Shown: positions 24,072 to 34,639, counted from the first letter of the stretch. The stretch is 64,000 nt of DNA from Stomoxys calcitrans (GCF_963082655.1 NC_081555.1:151131005-151195004), one strand, 5' to 3'. Notes: generated by a model not told the origin, from the sequence alone. Numbers and translations: made by a program.

Positions 24072-26260
24072 TGGTCCTCTCGGCAAGAGAATCGAATTCA
24101 GCAGCAGAGAAGATCCCACAACATAGAGAAATGAGGTAAACCCTAAACGGAATGAAATATCACTTGTCAGTGTCATTTCGGGTACGGTAAGCTAAACAAC
24201 TTTGTTAAGAAGCCGGTGTGCAGTTATTGATACGGTGTGCCAAATTTAATAGGGAAGCAATTAGAAGAAGTGGTTTAGAATAATTTAATAAAAGTTTGCA
24301 GTCCGTCCGTGTATTAAGAGTGCATCTGTGAACATTTGCAGGGATTATGTTTAAAGAGTTAAAAAATGAACTAAGCAGCGAAAGACAGAAAGAAAAAGAA
24401 AACCTGTTCAGAAAATCATAGATCGAAAAATTCCTACCCGATCCGTTAAATTAGAGTATTTTGTCAGTCTAAAAAATTTAGTGAAGTGAGTTTCTTTAGA
24501 ACTCACCAAAATTCGGCAAAGATATTATACATGTGGGAAAAGATGTGATACATGTGCGTGGAAAATTACAACGAGCGCAAATTCAGTGTATGAAATTCTG
24601 TAATTAAAAATTGCGATAATTATGTATATATATATATGCATATGGTTTATGGAAAAATTGAATAAAACACGTGCCTTGTGGTAAAAAATCTCCAGTTACA
24701 TAATCTGCAAAAGTAACATTATTAAGAAGTGCAAGTGTAAGAAACCGTTATTGCAAATCGAACAGAAGAAATCTAAAAATTCGCAAACATAGCGGCTCGT
24801 ATACCACAAGACATAACCTGCAAATTTATTTTCCTCATATCTACCATTTCGCAAACGTCATTATGATGTTAACATCATTCCCATTCGTTCCCATTGCAAA
24901 TTTTGGCTCTTGTCTATCATTTCCCAAAAGTCATCATATTTTTAATTTCATTTCCATTCGTTCTTTCGCCAGTCTCTTTGGTCAGTTCTTTGGTTTTCGT
25001 TTCTAATTTCTTCTGTATTAATTCCTCTTTTTGCTAAGATTATGACAAATTTTATCGTTGTGATACCATTTACATTTAAACATTTAAACTTAAGAAAAGG
25101 AAGGAAATAATGAATTGCAGGAATGTTTTCTGTCCAATAACTAGTGATGCGGTTTGACTATAAAGGTCCAGAAAGAATTGAAAAAAAAAAAAAAAAACCA
25201 AACGAAAAAAAAAAAAAGAAAAAACGCGCATATTTCGTTCGTATTAACCAACAATGCGAAAATTAAAATTCCACAATTCATCACATTAAAGGTAATCTTG
25301 TTTCGTTAATCTTCTCATTTGTAAACAAAGATCAATGTGAAGGAAATATCTTTGACCAAACACTTTTTCAAGAAGAAGTAATCCATTTTGTAAGACATTG
25401 ATACATACATATTCATGGCAACAACTATTTACGTTTGTCTTGTTTTCATTACACTTACTTTCATCGCCTTTCTTCTTCTTTCTTGACAAATCATCGCACG
25501 AACATATCACGTTATAATATAATGAGATTCCGATTCCACATCTAATCGAAACATAATTTTTTCTAAGCAACAGTACAAAAGAAACTGTTACCCCTATTAT
25601 TGCATATCGGGATAGATCTAGGATAACATGCCAATTTCATTTAAATTGGGAAAATAATGTGGTTTACAATCAAATGAATTTAAATTAGTTGCTGTCACTA
25701 GAAGTAAATTCAAATTCATCGCTACGCAAAGGTTCATAGTCACCCGAAACTAGTTCATCAAAATTGTCCTTCCAACTTTTAATTTTGGATTTTGTCATAT
25801 GGTTTACAATTACTCACTATTTTGTTCCCCGCTTGTAACATTTTGTTTATTATATATAGCGGTTCATAGCCACCTAAAGACTATTGGGCTCAAACAATTT
25901 TTTTTTATTTAGCAAGACCCTTTGTTTGTATGCAGACAGAGTTTTCCGGTAAGCTTTGATTGAGAGGCTATTTTTTTTTTTTTTTTTTTGAGACAATTTA
26001 TTAAATCGGATTCTTTGGGAAATGTGCATAGATTTCGTCGATCACACCGGAATTATTGTTGTCTGTCTGGCTTGGGTCACACTGAACGGAATTGGTAAGG
26101 GCTTACTGTTCATCAGTGAATTTTAGTTGGGATCGTGTAGGTCCTAGGGCAGTGTGCTGTCCATTATCATTATTTCGCGTTTAATTACCGACTCGATATA
26201 GAGATATTATTTTTCTCCTCAAAGGATCTGTGCTGACCATAATTGGGTCAACATACGAAT
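24072..26260 (+). promoter_or_regulatory. BEL leader: primer site, short upstream frame, possible splice donor
   Basis: TGGTCCTCTCGGCAAGAG begins at the LTR edge; TGG pairs with the CCA end of a primer tRNA (which tRNA is not determined). At 24131 ATGAGGTAAA contains both a two-codon upstream frame (ATG AGG TAA) and a good donor, GAG/GTAAAC, with GT at 24136-24137. The leader is 2.19 kb, long for such an element, with A-rich runs near 25180-25230 and T runs near 25970. No other coding is seen. Confidence 0.6.
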
Positions 26261-29200
26261 ATGTCTAACGATTCTTTGGACGATAGTACCACGGGTGGCG
26301 AGAATAGAAAGATGTGCGTGGTAGAGAGTAAATTTTATTTTTATTACGACCATTTGTTGATGCTTTGCAGTTATATAGAGAAGATAGATTTGATCCAGCA
26401 GACCGAGTCATTGGTACAGGCAAAAATGGAGGATCTTGAAGATAGATGGAAGAAGTTGAATTCTTCCTATGAGTCCATAATGCTGTCATCTGATCCGTCT
26501 GTTACCAAGGAAGTGAGAGATAAAGCTAAGATCAATTTTAATGTATGCTCTGAAGCATACTATGGGTCTAGATCTCGGCTTTTCGATATTTCGAAGATAA
26601 CATCTTCTTCCGATCCTCGAGTAGAGGCTTTCAGAATAGGCATAACTCCGAATGATTTCCCGATCCCTCGCGGTGGTTTAGAGCCACACTCGAATGATTC
26701 ACCCAATGTTTACATAAAGGTTCCTCCGTGCGATACGGAGGTTTTCAAAGGGGGATACGAGGAATGGCCATCTTTCCGTGATATGTTCACGGCGGTCTAT
26801 GTGAACCACCCAAAACTTACTCCGGCACAGAAGTTGTATCACCTGAGGAATAAGACTCAGGGCTCTGCTGGTGCCATAGTCAAACGATACACTTTGTGTG
26901 ATGAGAATTTTGAATTGGCATGGAGGGCTCTTAAAGCTCGCTTTGAGAATAAGCGAGTGTTGGTTGACAACCAACTTAAGATTTTGTTCAATATCCCAGT
27001 GGCAGCGGTAGAGACTAGTGATTCGGTCCAGAAAATACAGTCGACGGTGAATGACTGTCTTGCCACTCTTAGGACACTCGATGTTAAAGTAGAGTATTGG
27101 GATCCTATTTTGATTTATTTGATTTCGACGAAACTTCCGGATAAGACATTATCCTTATGGGAACAGTCCCTAAGCTCTCACAGTGAATTGCCGATGTGGT
27201 CCCAATTGGACGAATTCCTCATCGATAGGTATGAAATTGTTGAACGTTTATCCAGTATCCGTTCAACAAAAGATGGCTATAATCAGCCTTCTCCTCCGGT
27301 TAATCGTACTCAGGCTTACCATTCTCAGGAAAAACTGGATCTTTCGTGTCCTTTATGTGAGGAGAATCACTCTTTACGCATTTGCTCGAAATTCCGAGGT
27401 TTTACAGAACAAGAAAGGATAGACTTCGTGTTTAGAAACAAATTCTGCAATAACTGTCTGTCTACCTTTCATAGGAAACAGAAATGTAAGAGCAAGAACA
27501 AATGCTCGGTGTGTCAGAAATCACATCATACCTTGCTCCATTTGAAGCAGAGGTCACAAGTCGAGTCTGAGAGTAATAGGGTTAAAGATGGTCCTGTGAC
27601 GACGGAACCTCGTCGTTATCCGAATAGTATGGCGGAGGACACATCCAATCCATCATCATCAGGTCTTTTACGCAGTGCTCAGGTACAGGCAAATTTTGCT
27701 TCAAGCAATGGAACTATTTTGCTTCGCACCGCTATGGTGCAAGTTGATCATGGAGGACAGCTTTTCACTCTTCGAGCATTGATAGACCCTGGTTCCCAAC
27801 GCACATTTTTGTCAGAAAAGGCCAGAAATCTGCTTCAAATCCCTTATCGTAGAGCCCTATTTGATATCTTCGGTATAGGGGAACAGAAACTTTCTTCTAA
27901 TAAGGAATGTGAACTGGTACTTTATTCCTCAAGATACAATCTTCGAATAGCCATTAATGCCATCGTGCTCCCTAAGGTAACCCAGAAATTGCCTTCCGTC
28001 TCATTTTCGATCACAAATCCGGAGGAATTAAGTGAACTTGATTTAGCAGATCCTTTTTTCAACAAGTCGTCACAGATAGATCTGATTTTGGGCAATGACT
28101 CTGAGAAATATCTCAACATCGATGGAATTAAGAAGAATATATGTGGGGACGCATCTGCCTATAATACTATTTTTGGTTGGGTCCTCAGCGGCCCCATGAG
28201 GACGGAACAAATTCAGGCGTTCACGACCAATGTTTTACCCTCTGAGAACACCGCTCTCAATGAAACTCTGCAGAAATTTTGGGAATTGGAAGATATTCCC
28301 GCTTCACCCCCAATTTCAGAGGAAGATCAATTCTGCGAGGAATTTTACGTTAAAACCACAGTACGTGGACCCGACGGTCGGTACATTGTACGACTGCCAT
28401 TTAAAAAAGAGTTTTCAAATTCCATTCATCTCGGATCATCGCGATTCCTCGCCCTCGGGCAGTTAACAAGAATGGAGAATACTCTGTCGAAAAATCCGGA
28501 ACTACAGTTTCAATACAATTCGGTTTTGGAGGAATATTTATCAATGGGTCATATGGAAGAAACATCTTCCGAAGAGGTTTTCTCTGACGGAAAGTTTTAT
28601 TCTTTCTACCTCCCCCATCACGCTGTGGTGCGACCTGAACATAAAAGTACGAAAGTAAGAATTGTGTTTAATGCGTCCCGAAAATCCAAATCTGGATTCT
28701 CTCTTAATGACGTCTTATTGACTGGGACCACACTTCAAACACATTTGATAACCACTGTGTTAAATTGGAGGAAATACAAATATGTCTTCAGCGGTGACAT
28801 ACAGAAAATGTACCGGCAAATTTTAGTACACCCAATTGATCGGCCATACCAGAGAATTCTATATCAGAAAACATCTGATAGCGCAGTCAAAGATTACCAA
28901 CTACGTACTGTAACTTTTGGTATAAACTGCGCCCCATTTTTGGCGATCCGTACTTTGCTTCAATTAGCATCCGACTGTGAGACACAGTTCCCGAAAGTAT
29001 CTTACACATTAAGGAAAGAAACTTATGTGGACGATATACTTTCTGGCGGTTTTTCTTTACAGGAGACAATCGATCTCCAAACCCAGTTGATAACTACTCT
29101 CAAATCTGCGGGTTTCCCGTTAAAGAAGATGACCGCCAATAATTCTCGACTTTTGAATCATTTGCCTCCCGAAGACATGTATGACCTGAATTTTTTGAGA

Positions 29201-31594
29201 CTGGATGAGACAAGCTCCACAAAGACTCTTGGAGTAATGTGGAACGCTTTGACCGACAGTTTTTCTTACGCGCTGAATCCTATAAACACAACTACAACCC
29301 TGACTAAACGAAAGGTGCTGTCGGCCGTCAGTCAGTTATTTGATCCAGCAGGCTGGATAACTCCAGTCATCATACGAGCCAAGATACTAATGCAGCAGTT
29401 ATGGCTTGAAGGGTTGGATTGGGATTCACCCATAAGCGAGGAGTCACACTTAACCTGGGAGGGTCTCATGAAAGATTTCTCCCATATTATTGACCTAAGA
29501 ATACCGCGCTGGATTCGATATATGCCATCTGATCGCGTTCAGATCCATGGCTTTGCTGATGCTTCTAAAGCAGCATATTGCGCTTGCGTGTACATAGTGG
29601 TTGATTCGGGATTTGAGTCTTGCTCCAACCTACTGATTGCAAAAAGTAGGGTAGCTCCATTGAAGACGGTGTGTTTACCACGTTTGGAGCTTATTGGAGC
29701 CGAGCTACTAGCCAAGCTGGTGAATTATATTCTATCTGTTTTTGATTTTGAAATCGCTCACACCTTCTTGTGGACGGATTCGTCGATCGTACTTGGGTGG
29801 TTATCAAAACCTCCATGGTCTTGGGAGACATTTGTCGCGAATCGGACTTCAAGGATTCATTCCCTTGTTCCCAATGCCCAATGGCGTCATGTTCCTACTG
29901 CCGACAATCCAGCGGATCTTGGTACCCGTGGGTGTAGTCCTCGAGATCTTACGAACTCCAAGCTATGGTGGAACGGACCATCGTGGATGACTGCCACTTC
30001 GTCCTCTTGGCCAGAAATGGTTCCCATAACACTCCCGGGACCACCGGAGGGACTTGCACAAACCTTTCACATTGTATCAGAAGATTCTGAAATTTTGAAA
30101 AGATTTTCTTCATACGATAGAGCCTTAAGAGTTATTTCATATATTTATCGATTTTATCACCGGACACATCCGACAACTAGATCGACTGCGAATTTCTCCA
30201 GTGTGAGTCTTTGCTACGAGGAGATTTTGTTTGTGAAGCGAAGGTTAATACTCACGGCTCAGCAATACGGGTTCAAGGACGAATACAATGCTCTTTCTCA
30301 AGGTCTCCAAATCTCCCCAAAAAGCTCTTTGAGCACAATTAACCCATTTCTTGATGATGCCAGGATTATTAGAATTAATGGGCGTTTGTCGCAATCAACA
30401 CTTCCATATAGCGAACGCCACCCAATGGTACTTCCAGGCAATTCATGGTTTTGCCATCTTTACCTGTCTCATCTTCACAAGTTTTTGGCTCACGCAGACT
30501 GCACGCTAATGTGCAGAATGGTACAGACAGAATTTTACATTTCAAGACTGAAACCCCGGGTTAAGTCTATTATACGCAAATGTAAGACGTGTGTTGTGTT
30601 CAAACACAAATCCTGTACCCAAATGATGGCACCATTACCACTTGATCGGTGTACGATCTCGCCACCATTCCATGTGACCGGCATAGACTTTGCAGGTCCA
30701 TTCGACCTGAAAAGCTCATATTTACGCAAAGCTCCTTCGACCAAGGCATACGTATCAGTGTTCGTGTGCTTCTCAACGAAGGCCATACACTTAGAGCCGT
30801 GCTCAGATTTGTCGTCTGTGGCATTCGAGGCCGCCTTTGCTCGATTTGTTGGGAGGCGAGGACTACCCCGAAGGGTAGTATCGGATAATGGTCGGAATTT
30901 TGTAGGCGCTAGTAGAGTGCTTCTCAGGGAATTTTCACAGTTTATAAAAAATGCATCTGCAGATTTGTCGAATAGATATTCCACGCATGGTTTCGAATGG
31001 AGCTTCATACCACCTCACGCCCCACACATGGGAGGATTGTGGGAGGCTGCTGTTAGGAGCTTCAAACTCCATTTTAAAAGGGTAGCAGGTGCCCACAGGT
31101 TTACATTTGAGCAATTTGCCACTATTTTAGCACGCATAGAAGGTGTTCTAAATTCTCGCCCTATATCAGCTTTGTCAGAAGACCCTACAGATTTGAGTGC
31201 ACTCACACCGGGCCACTTTCTAAAAGGGTCCCCGATGTTAGCATTTCCCGAACCGATATCTCCAAATATTTCTATGATAAATCGATGGACGAAACTGAAA
31301 GCCATCCACCATCAGTTCGCGGTACGCTGGAGAGAAGATTACTTGAAATCACTTCAGAAACGATACAAGTGGAAAAACCCGCAATCTGACGTGAAAAAGG
31401 GAGATCTAGTCGTCGTTATTGATGATTTGCTTCCACCCAGTGAGTGGAAGCTCGGAAGAATCGAGGATTCCCAGGCCGGATCAGATGGTAAAGTAAGAGT
31501 CGTCAACGTGCGTACTGCTGCTGGGTTGATAAAGCGCCCAATAGTAAAACTATGTCTATTGCCCTATATGAATACAACCGAATCCGACTGTTAA
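26261..31594 (+). CDS. BEL/Pao gag-pol polyprotein, 1777 residues
   Basis: The first ATG is 26261; the frame is open from 26243 just after a TAA, but those codons lack ATG. Domains in order: Gag with a DUF1759-like core (about residues 150-310, EEWPSFRDMF); cysteine/histidine knuckles (about 363-427, CPLC to HHTLLH); aspartic protease with ALIDPGSQ (Asp 509); reverse transcriptase with YVDD (922-925); RNase H with GFADAS (Asp 1100); integrase with the HHCC zinc site (His about 1404, Cys 1441 and 1444) and catalytic Asp 1476, Asp 1542, Glu 1595; and a C-terminal DUF5641-like region (about 1690-1770). Together these make the capsid and carry out maturation, reverse transcription and integration of the element. 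No stop or frameshift is seen. The protease has DPG instead of the usual DSG/DTG, a variation I believe occurs in this group. Confidence 0.95.
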   Translation: MSNDSLDDSTTGGENRKMCVVESKFYFYYDHLLMLCSYIEKIDLIQQTESLVQAKMEDLEDRWKKLNSSYESIMLSSDPSVTKEVRDKAKINFNVCSEAYYGSRSRLFDISKITSSSDPRVEAFRIGITPNDFPIPRGGLEPHSNDSPNVYIKVPPCDTEVFKGGYEEWPSFRDMFTAVYVNHPKLTPAQKLYHLRNKTQGSAGAIVKRYTLCDENFELAWRALKARFENKRVLVDNQLKILFNIPVAAVETSDSVQKIQSTVNDCLATLRTLDVKVEYWDPILIYLISTKLPDKTLSLWEQSLSSHSELPMWSQLDEFLIDRYEIVERLSSIRSTKDGYNQPSPPVNRTQAYHSQEKLDLSCPLCEENHSLRICSKFRGFTEQERIDFVFRNKFCNNCLSTFHRKQKCKSKNKCSVCQKSHHTLLHLKQRSQVESESNRVKDGPVTTEPRRYPNSMAEDTSNPSSSGLLRSAQVQANFASSNGTILLRTAMVQVDHGGQLFTLRALIDPGSQRTFLSEKARNLLQIPYRRALFDIFGIGEQKLSSNKECELVLYSSRYNLRIAINAIVLPKVTQKLPSVSFSITNPEELSELDLADPFFNKSSQIDLILGNDSEKYLNIDGIKKNICGDASAYNTIFGWVLSGPMRTEQIQAFTTNVLPSENTALNETLQKFWELEDIPASPPISEEDQFCEEFYVKTTVRGPDGRYIVRLPFKKEFSNSIHLGSSRFLALGQLTRMENTLSKNPELQFQYNSVLEEYLSMGHMEETSSEEVFSDGKFYSFYLPHHAVVRPEHKSTKVRIVFNASRKSKSGFSLNDVLLTGTTLQTHLITTVLNWRKYKYVFSGDIQKMYRQILVHPIDRPYQRILYQKTSDSAVKDYQLRTVTFGINCAPFLAIRTLLQLASDCETQFPKVSYTLRKETYVDDILSGGFSLQETIDLQTQLITTLKSAGFPLKKMTANNSRLLNHLPPEDMYDLNFLRLDETSSTKTLGVMWNALTDSFSYALNPINTTTTLTKRKVLSAVSQLFDPAGWITPVIIRAKILMQQLWLEGLDWDSPISEESHLTWEGLMKDFSHIIDLRIPRWIRYMPSDRVQIHGFADASKAAYCACVYIVVDSGFESCSNLLIAKSRVAPLKTVCLPRLELIGAELLAKLVNYILSVFDFEIAHTFLWTDSSIVLGWLSKPPWSWETFVANRTSRIHSLVPNAQWRHVPTADNPADLGTRGCSPRDLTNSKLWWNGPSWMTATSSSWPEMVPITLPGPPEGLAQTFHIVSEDSEILKRFSSYDRALRVISYIYRFYHRTHPTTRSTANFSSVSLCYEEILFVKRRLILTAQQYGFKDEYNALSQGLQISPKSSLSTINPFLDDARIIRINGRLSQSTLPYSERHPMVLPGNSWFCHLYLSHLHKFLAHADCTLMCRMVQTEFYISRLKPRVKSIIRKCKTCVVFKHKSCTQMMAPLPLDRCTISPPFHVTGIDFAGPFDLKSSYLRKAPSTKAYVSVFVCFSTKAIHLEPCSDLSSVAFEAAFARFVGRRGLPRRVVSDNGRNFVGASRVLLREFSQFIKNASADLSNRYSTHGFEWSFIPPHAPHMGGLWEAAVRSFKLHFKRVAGAHRFTFEQFATILARIEGVLNSRPISALSEDPTDLSALTPGHFLKGSPMLAFPEPISPNISMINRWTKLKAIHHQFAVRWREDYLKSLQKRYKWKNPQSDVKKGDLVVVIDDLLPPSEWKLGRIEDSQAGSDGKVRVVNVRTAAGLIKRPIVKLCLLPYMNTTESDC

Positions 31595-31654
31595 AATCTC
31601 TTTATCGCACTACATACCTATAAAATTTTCCACTGTTTTGAGGATTTTTTTCAG

Positions 31655-31685
31655 CTTAACCGTATGCCACATTTTACCATTACAG
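31655..31685 (+). promoter_or_regulatory. Possible branch point and splice acceptor before the accessory frame
   Basis: CTTAAC (31655-31660) fits a branch point and is followed by CCATTACAG ending at 31685, about 26 bp later. A second acceptor (TTTTTTTCAG to 31654) would lead to another frame. Use of either is unproven. Confidence 0.4.
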
Positions 31686-31686
31686 A

Positions 31687-32184
31687 TCATCTAGTAAAAA
31701 TCAATCCCCAAACTCCGAGATATATCGTTGTATGTTGTGTAAGAGATTCCACAGCATAAGTGTATGTCCAAAATTTTTTAAGATGCAACCTGTTGAGAGA
31801 TGCCGGACAGTGCGTCAATTCAAATACTGTGTGAACTGTCTAGCGAAAAGCCACACAGCCGCCCAATGTAAATCAAAAAATAAATGTCGCAAATGTCGTA
31901 ATTGCCATCACACCATGTTGCACCCAAACAAACCGATGATTTACACTGGAACCTCAGTTACGAACACCAAAAGACAACAAAAGAACCATCCAAAGCAAAG
32001 AAAAAGTCAGCATACTCAACAACAGCAACCAAGGCATCATAAGCAACAGAAGAGCAAGCGAATTGGTCAAAAGGCTAAAAGGAACACATCCATTCAACCA
32101 TTTATAAACCAAACCATAATTTCAGACGCCATTCGATCATTAGCAACTGTACTTTGTGCCACCCACCAGAACGATCATTTCTAA
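31687..32184 (+). CDS. Accessory zinc-knuckle protein of BEL element (nucleocapsid-like)
   Basis: The frame is open from 31660 (after TAA 31657) to TAA 32182-32184. The first ATG is at 31732, but it falls inside the first cysteine motif (RCMLCKRF), so starting there loses a conserved cysteine. The cysteine pattern (C-x2-C-x3-H, C-x-KF, YCVNCL, C-x-SKNKC, HHTMLHP) matches the knuckle block of the Gag part of the upstream polyprotein, so this is a duplicated nucleocapsid-like module. The rest is basic and Gln-rich. A splice from the leader donor (24135/24136) to the acceptor at 31685 would supply an ATG in the correct phase and give about 167 residues. It occupies the place where some retroelements keep env, but has no membrane segment. 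RNA binding is inferred. A fossil domain is the alternative. Confidence 0.65.
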   Translation, partial: SSSKNQSPNSEIYRCMLCKRFHSISVCPKFFKMQPVERCRTVRQFKYCVNCLAKSHTAAQCKSKNKCRKCRNCHHTMLHPNKPMIYTGTSVTNTKRQQKNHPKQRKSQHTQQQQPRHHKQQKSKRIGQKAKRNTSIQPFINQTIISDAIRSLATVLCATHQNDHF

Positions 32185-32195
32185 GCCCGGCGCCA

Positions 32196-32786
32196 TGTCT
32201 AAACATGTTGTTTAGCCTTAATGTATTATATGAATTTAATTTGAATTTAACCGAAACATAGTTTGAAAGTCATATGAATTAAAAATTGAACTATTAGGAA
32301 AATGTACAAATTGCACTAAAATTAGTATCGACAAGAATGTCAAAGTTTGTTTAAACTTCAACTAGTTCTAAAATGAAATAAAATAAAGTCGATAGGTTTC
32401 CTAGTTGAAAGAAAATTGTCAATCTGCCACTTGCTTGGCAGCCGCAAACCAAACCACTTGGTGAGAACTTATCATCTTTAAATAAAACCAACTTGGATTC
32501 TAACCTGCTCGTGCTACTCTTTTTTTCTCTATACCATTTGGTGAGTTGGATGGTGATTTTCATTGCTCGAGAAATCAACTTCACCCAACCTGACATAAAG
32601 CCGTGTCGTTAAGCCATTGAATCCATCAGCTGGTTCTGCTAACGTTACCGTGTGGAAGATAATCTCCTCTGTGACATCCATATACAGTCCACAATTGGAA
32701 CAACAACCTCTGGAGTCGTGTGTCCAGCTTTCCATCGTAGCGACAGTTGGCGCTGATCCACACTCTCCTTGTCCCATTTCTATTCA
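32196..32786 (+). repeat. 3' LTR of BEL element
   Basis: 591 bp, starting TGTCTAAACATG 11 bp after the stop of the accessory frame and ending TTTCTATTCA. It is followed by the CGGTC duplication (32787-32791). Confidence 0.93.
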
Positions 32787-33390
32787 CGGTCTATATGACA
32801 GCTATATTTAAATATAGTCCGATCTGAACCATACTTAGGTCAGATGTCGGGAGGCTTAAAATAACCCACTGTTTAAAATTTCAGCGAAATTGGGCAATAA
32901 ATAAATATTTTATGGGATTCAGTCCCTTTATCGGCAGATCGGTCTATATGGCAGCTATATCGAAATATAGTCCGATGTGAACCATATTTGGGTCAGATGT
33001 CGACTGTTTAAAATTTCAGCAAAATCCGATGTAAAATGAAGTTTTTATGGGCATTAGACCCTTTATCGGAAAATCGGTCTATATAGCAGCTATATCCAAA
33101 TATGGTCCGATTTGGCCCGTTCAAAAACTTAACCAGCGTGCAAAAAGACGTATCAGTGCCAAATTTCAGCTCAATATCTCAATTTTTGAAGCCTGTGGAG
33201 TGATTACACCAGACTGACGGACAGACGGACTGACGGAAAGACGAACAGACACACGGTCATTGTTTAATCCTCTTAGAATTTTACGACGATCCGAAATGTA
33301 TATGATGGTTGGGAAATTGATATTTCGATGTGTTGCAAATGGAATGACTAACTGAATATACCCCCTATCCTACGGTGGTGGGTATAAAAA

Positions 33391-33930
33391 TCCATACCCA
33401 CCATACCCATGTTTGAAGATTATTTCATGCAAATGTTGACCGTGACTTCGTTTCAAATGGTCCATTCGCTTAGTCCAATGTTTGGCATACTCTTTCCAAC
33501 ATATCGGCCGGTATCTCACGAATAAATGCTTCAAAGTTGTTTTCCAATTTCCCGATGTTGAAATAAAATGTCCACCGAACTCGCCTCTCATTAAGTCCAA
33601 TGTTACGCGTGCTGTATGGCATGTGGCACCGTCTTGTTGAAATCACATGTCATAAAAGTCAAGCTCTTGCTTTTTGGGCAAAACAAAAGTTGGATATCTT
33701 CCCACGATAGCGCTCACCATCCACAGTTACGTTACGATTCGCATCATCTTTGAAGAAGTACGGTCCAATGATGCTACCAGACCATAAATCGCACCAAACT
33801 GTGACTTTTCTAGATGCATTGGTAGCTCTTGCTATGCTCCTGGCTGATCTTCACTCCAAAATCGACAAAATGAGCTTTGTCATAAAATGGAAGATTTCTT
33901 CAATTTGGCCCAGATCTGTCCAGATTTGAC
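33391..33930 (-). pseudogene. Mariner-superfamily transposase remnant
   Basis: Minus-strand reading, with breaks, gives the catalytic-domain part of an insect mariner-type transposase. Traces include GATCHTA-like residues before TLDLMRGEFGGHFIS, and farther upstream fragments readable as DLWSGSIIGPYFFKDD. No terminal repeats or intact frame were found. A second member lies at 41640-42370 on the plus strand. Confidence 0.65.
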
Positions 33931-34220
33931 CCACATAGGTTCAGATTTGGATATAACTGTCATATAGACCGATCTTTCGATTTAAAATCTTGGCTCCATA
34001 AATGTTGCGTTAGGCCCTTCGACATCCTTCTTCAATTTGGCCTAGATCAGTTCAGATTTGGATATAGCTGTCATATAGACCCATCGCTCGATTTAATGTC
34101 TTGGGCTCATAGAAGACGCATTTATAATTCGATTTCGCTAAAATTTGACACATTGTCTTATGTTAGGCTTTATGACATCCGTATCGTATATGGTTCGTAT
34201 CGTGGGTAAAACAACTTCTC
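33931..34220 (+). mobile_element. Family B fragment
   Basis: About two units with TTCGACATCCTTCTTCAATT and GATATAGCTGTCATATAGAC. Both ends are missing. 34221-34320 is unrecognised. 34325-34620 resembles the 5' block of family E (TATACCGATCTACTCAGAAT), with no ends. Confidence 0.6.
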
Positions 34221-34639
34221 AGAATATGGGTAAAACAAAGAGTATTATCGAATCTTATGTTTGAGTGGTTTTCCTACGCAAACGTTTAAGGCATTCAAAA
34301 CTACTTTCCAAATAACGGGGGGGATTACGACTTTGTCCATTTGTTTCCAACGCTTAGAAGCGGAGGTGTTAGATATACCTTTAAGTATACCGATCTACTC
34401 AGAATCACTTGCTGATTCGATTTAGTCATGTTCGGCTGTTTGTCTGTGAGTCCATATTTCATGTAATCAGGTCTTGTTAATAGTCCAATCGTAACAAAAG
34501 TTTTCACACGCCACTTTTTTGACCCAAGGACAATTGCTGTTGATTTTGGTAAAAATCATTTCAGATTTATCTCCCATATATATGTATAGGCCGATGTTCA
34601 TCTAAATGGCCGTGGTATAGAGCATTATATAGTTCCCTC

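Larger units (their letters stand above)
23481..32786 (+). mobile_element. Complete BEL/Pao LTR retrotransposon, 9306 bp
   Basis: Two 591-bp LTRs (TG...CA ends) that look identical, a 5-bp target duplication, a primer-binding-like TGG start after the 5' LTR, one uninterrupted gag-pol frame and a second zinc-knuckle frame before the 3' LTR. Intact frames and matching LTRs indicate a very recent insertion that could still be mobile. It lies in a family C repeat between the second Ly6 gene and achaete. No clear polypurine tract abuts the 3' LTR; the nearest purine-rich run is about 110-140 bp upstream. Confidence 0.92.
22800..33390 (-). mobile_element. Family C element, reverse, split by the BEL insertion
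   Basis: The left part 22800-23480 and right part 32787-33390 are family C units in the same reverse orientation. Joined, they make one continuous unit. The right part ends with the 5' block (CAGACGGACTGACGG, then CCTACGGTGGTGGGTATAAA). A run of A at 22799-22818 marks the left edge. The BEL element sits between. Confidence 0.75.

Noticed and set aside
26243..26260. Earlier start of the BEL gag-pol frame
   Set aside because: The codon at 26243 is TTG. The first ATG in frame is 26261, and TAA lies just upstream.
30535..31008. 157-codon minus-strand frame within pol
   Set aside because: Antisense shadow of the integrase coding region.
31732..32184. Accessory BEL frame starting at its first ATG
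   Set aside because: That start removes the first conserved cysteine of the knuckle block; the open frame and homology extend upstream to about 31687.
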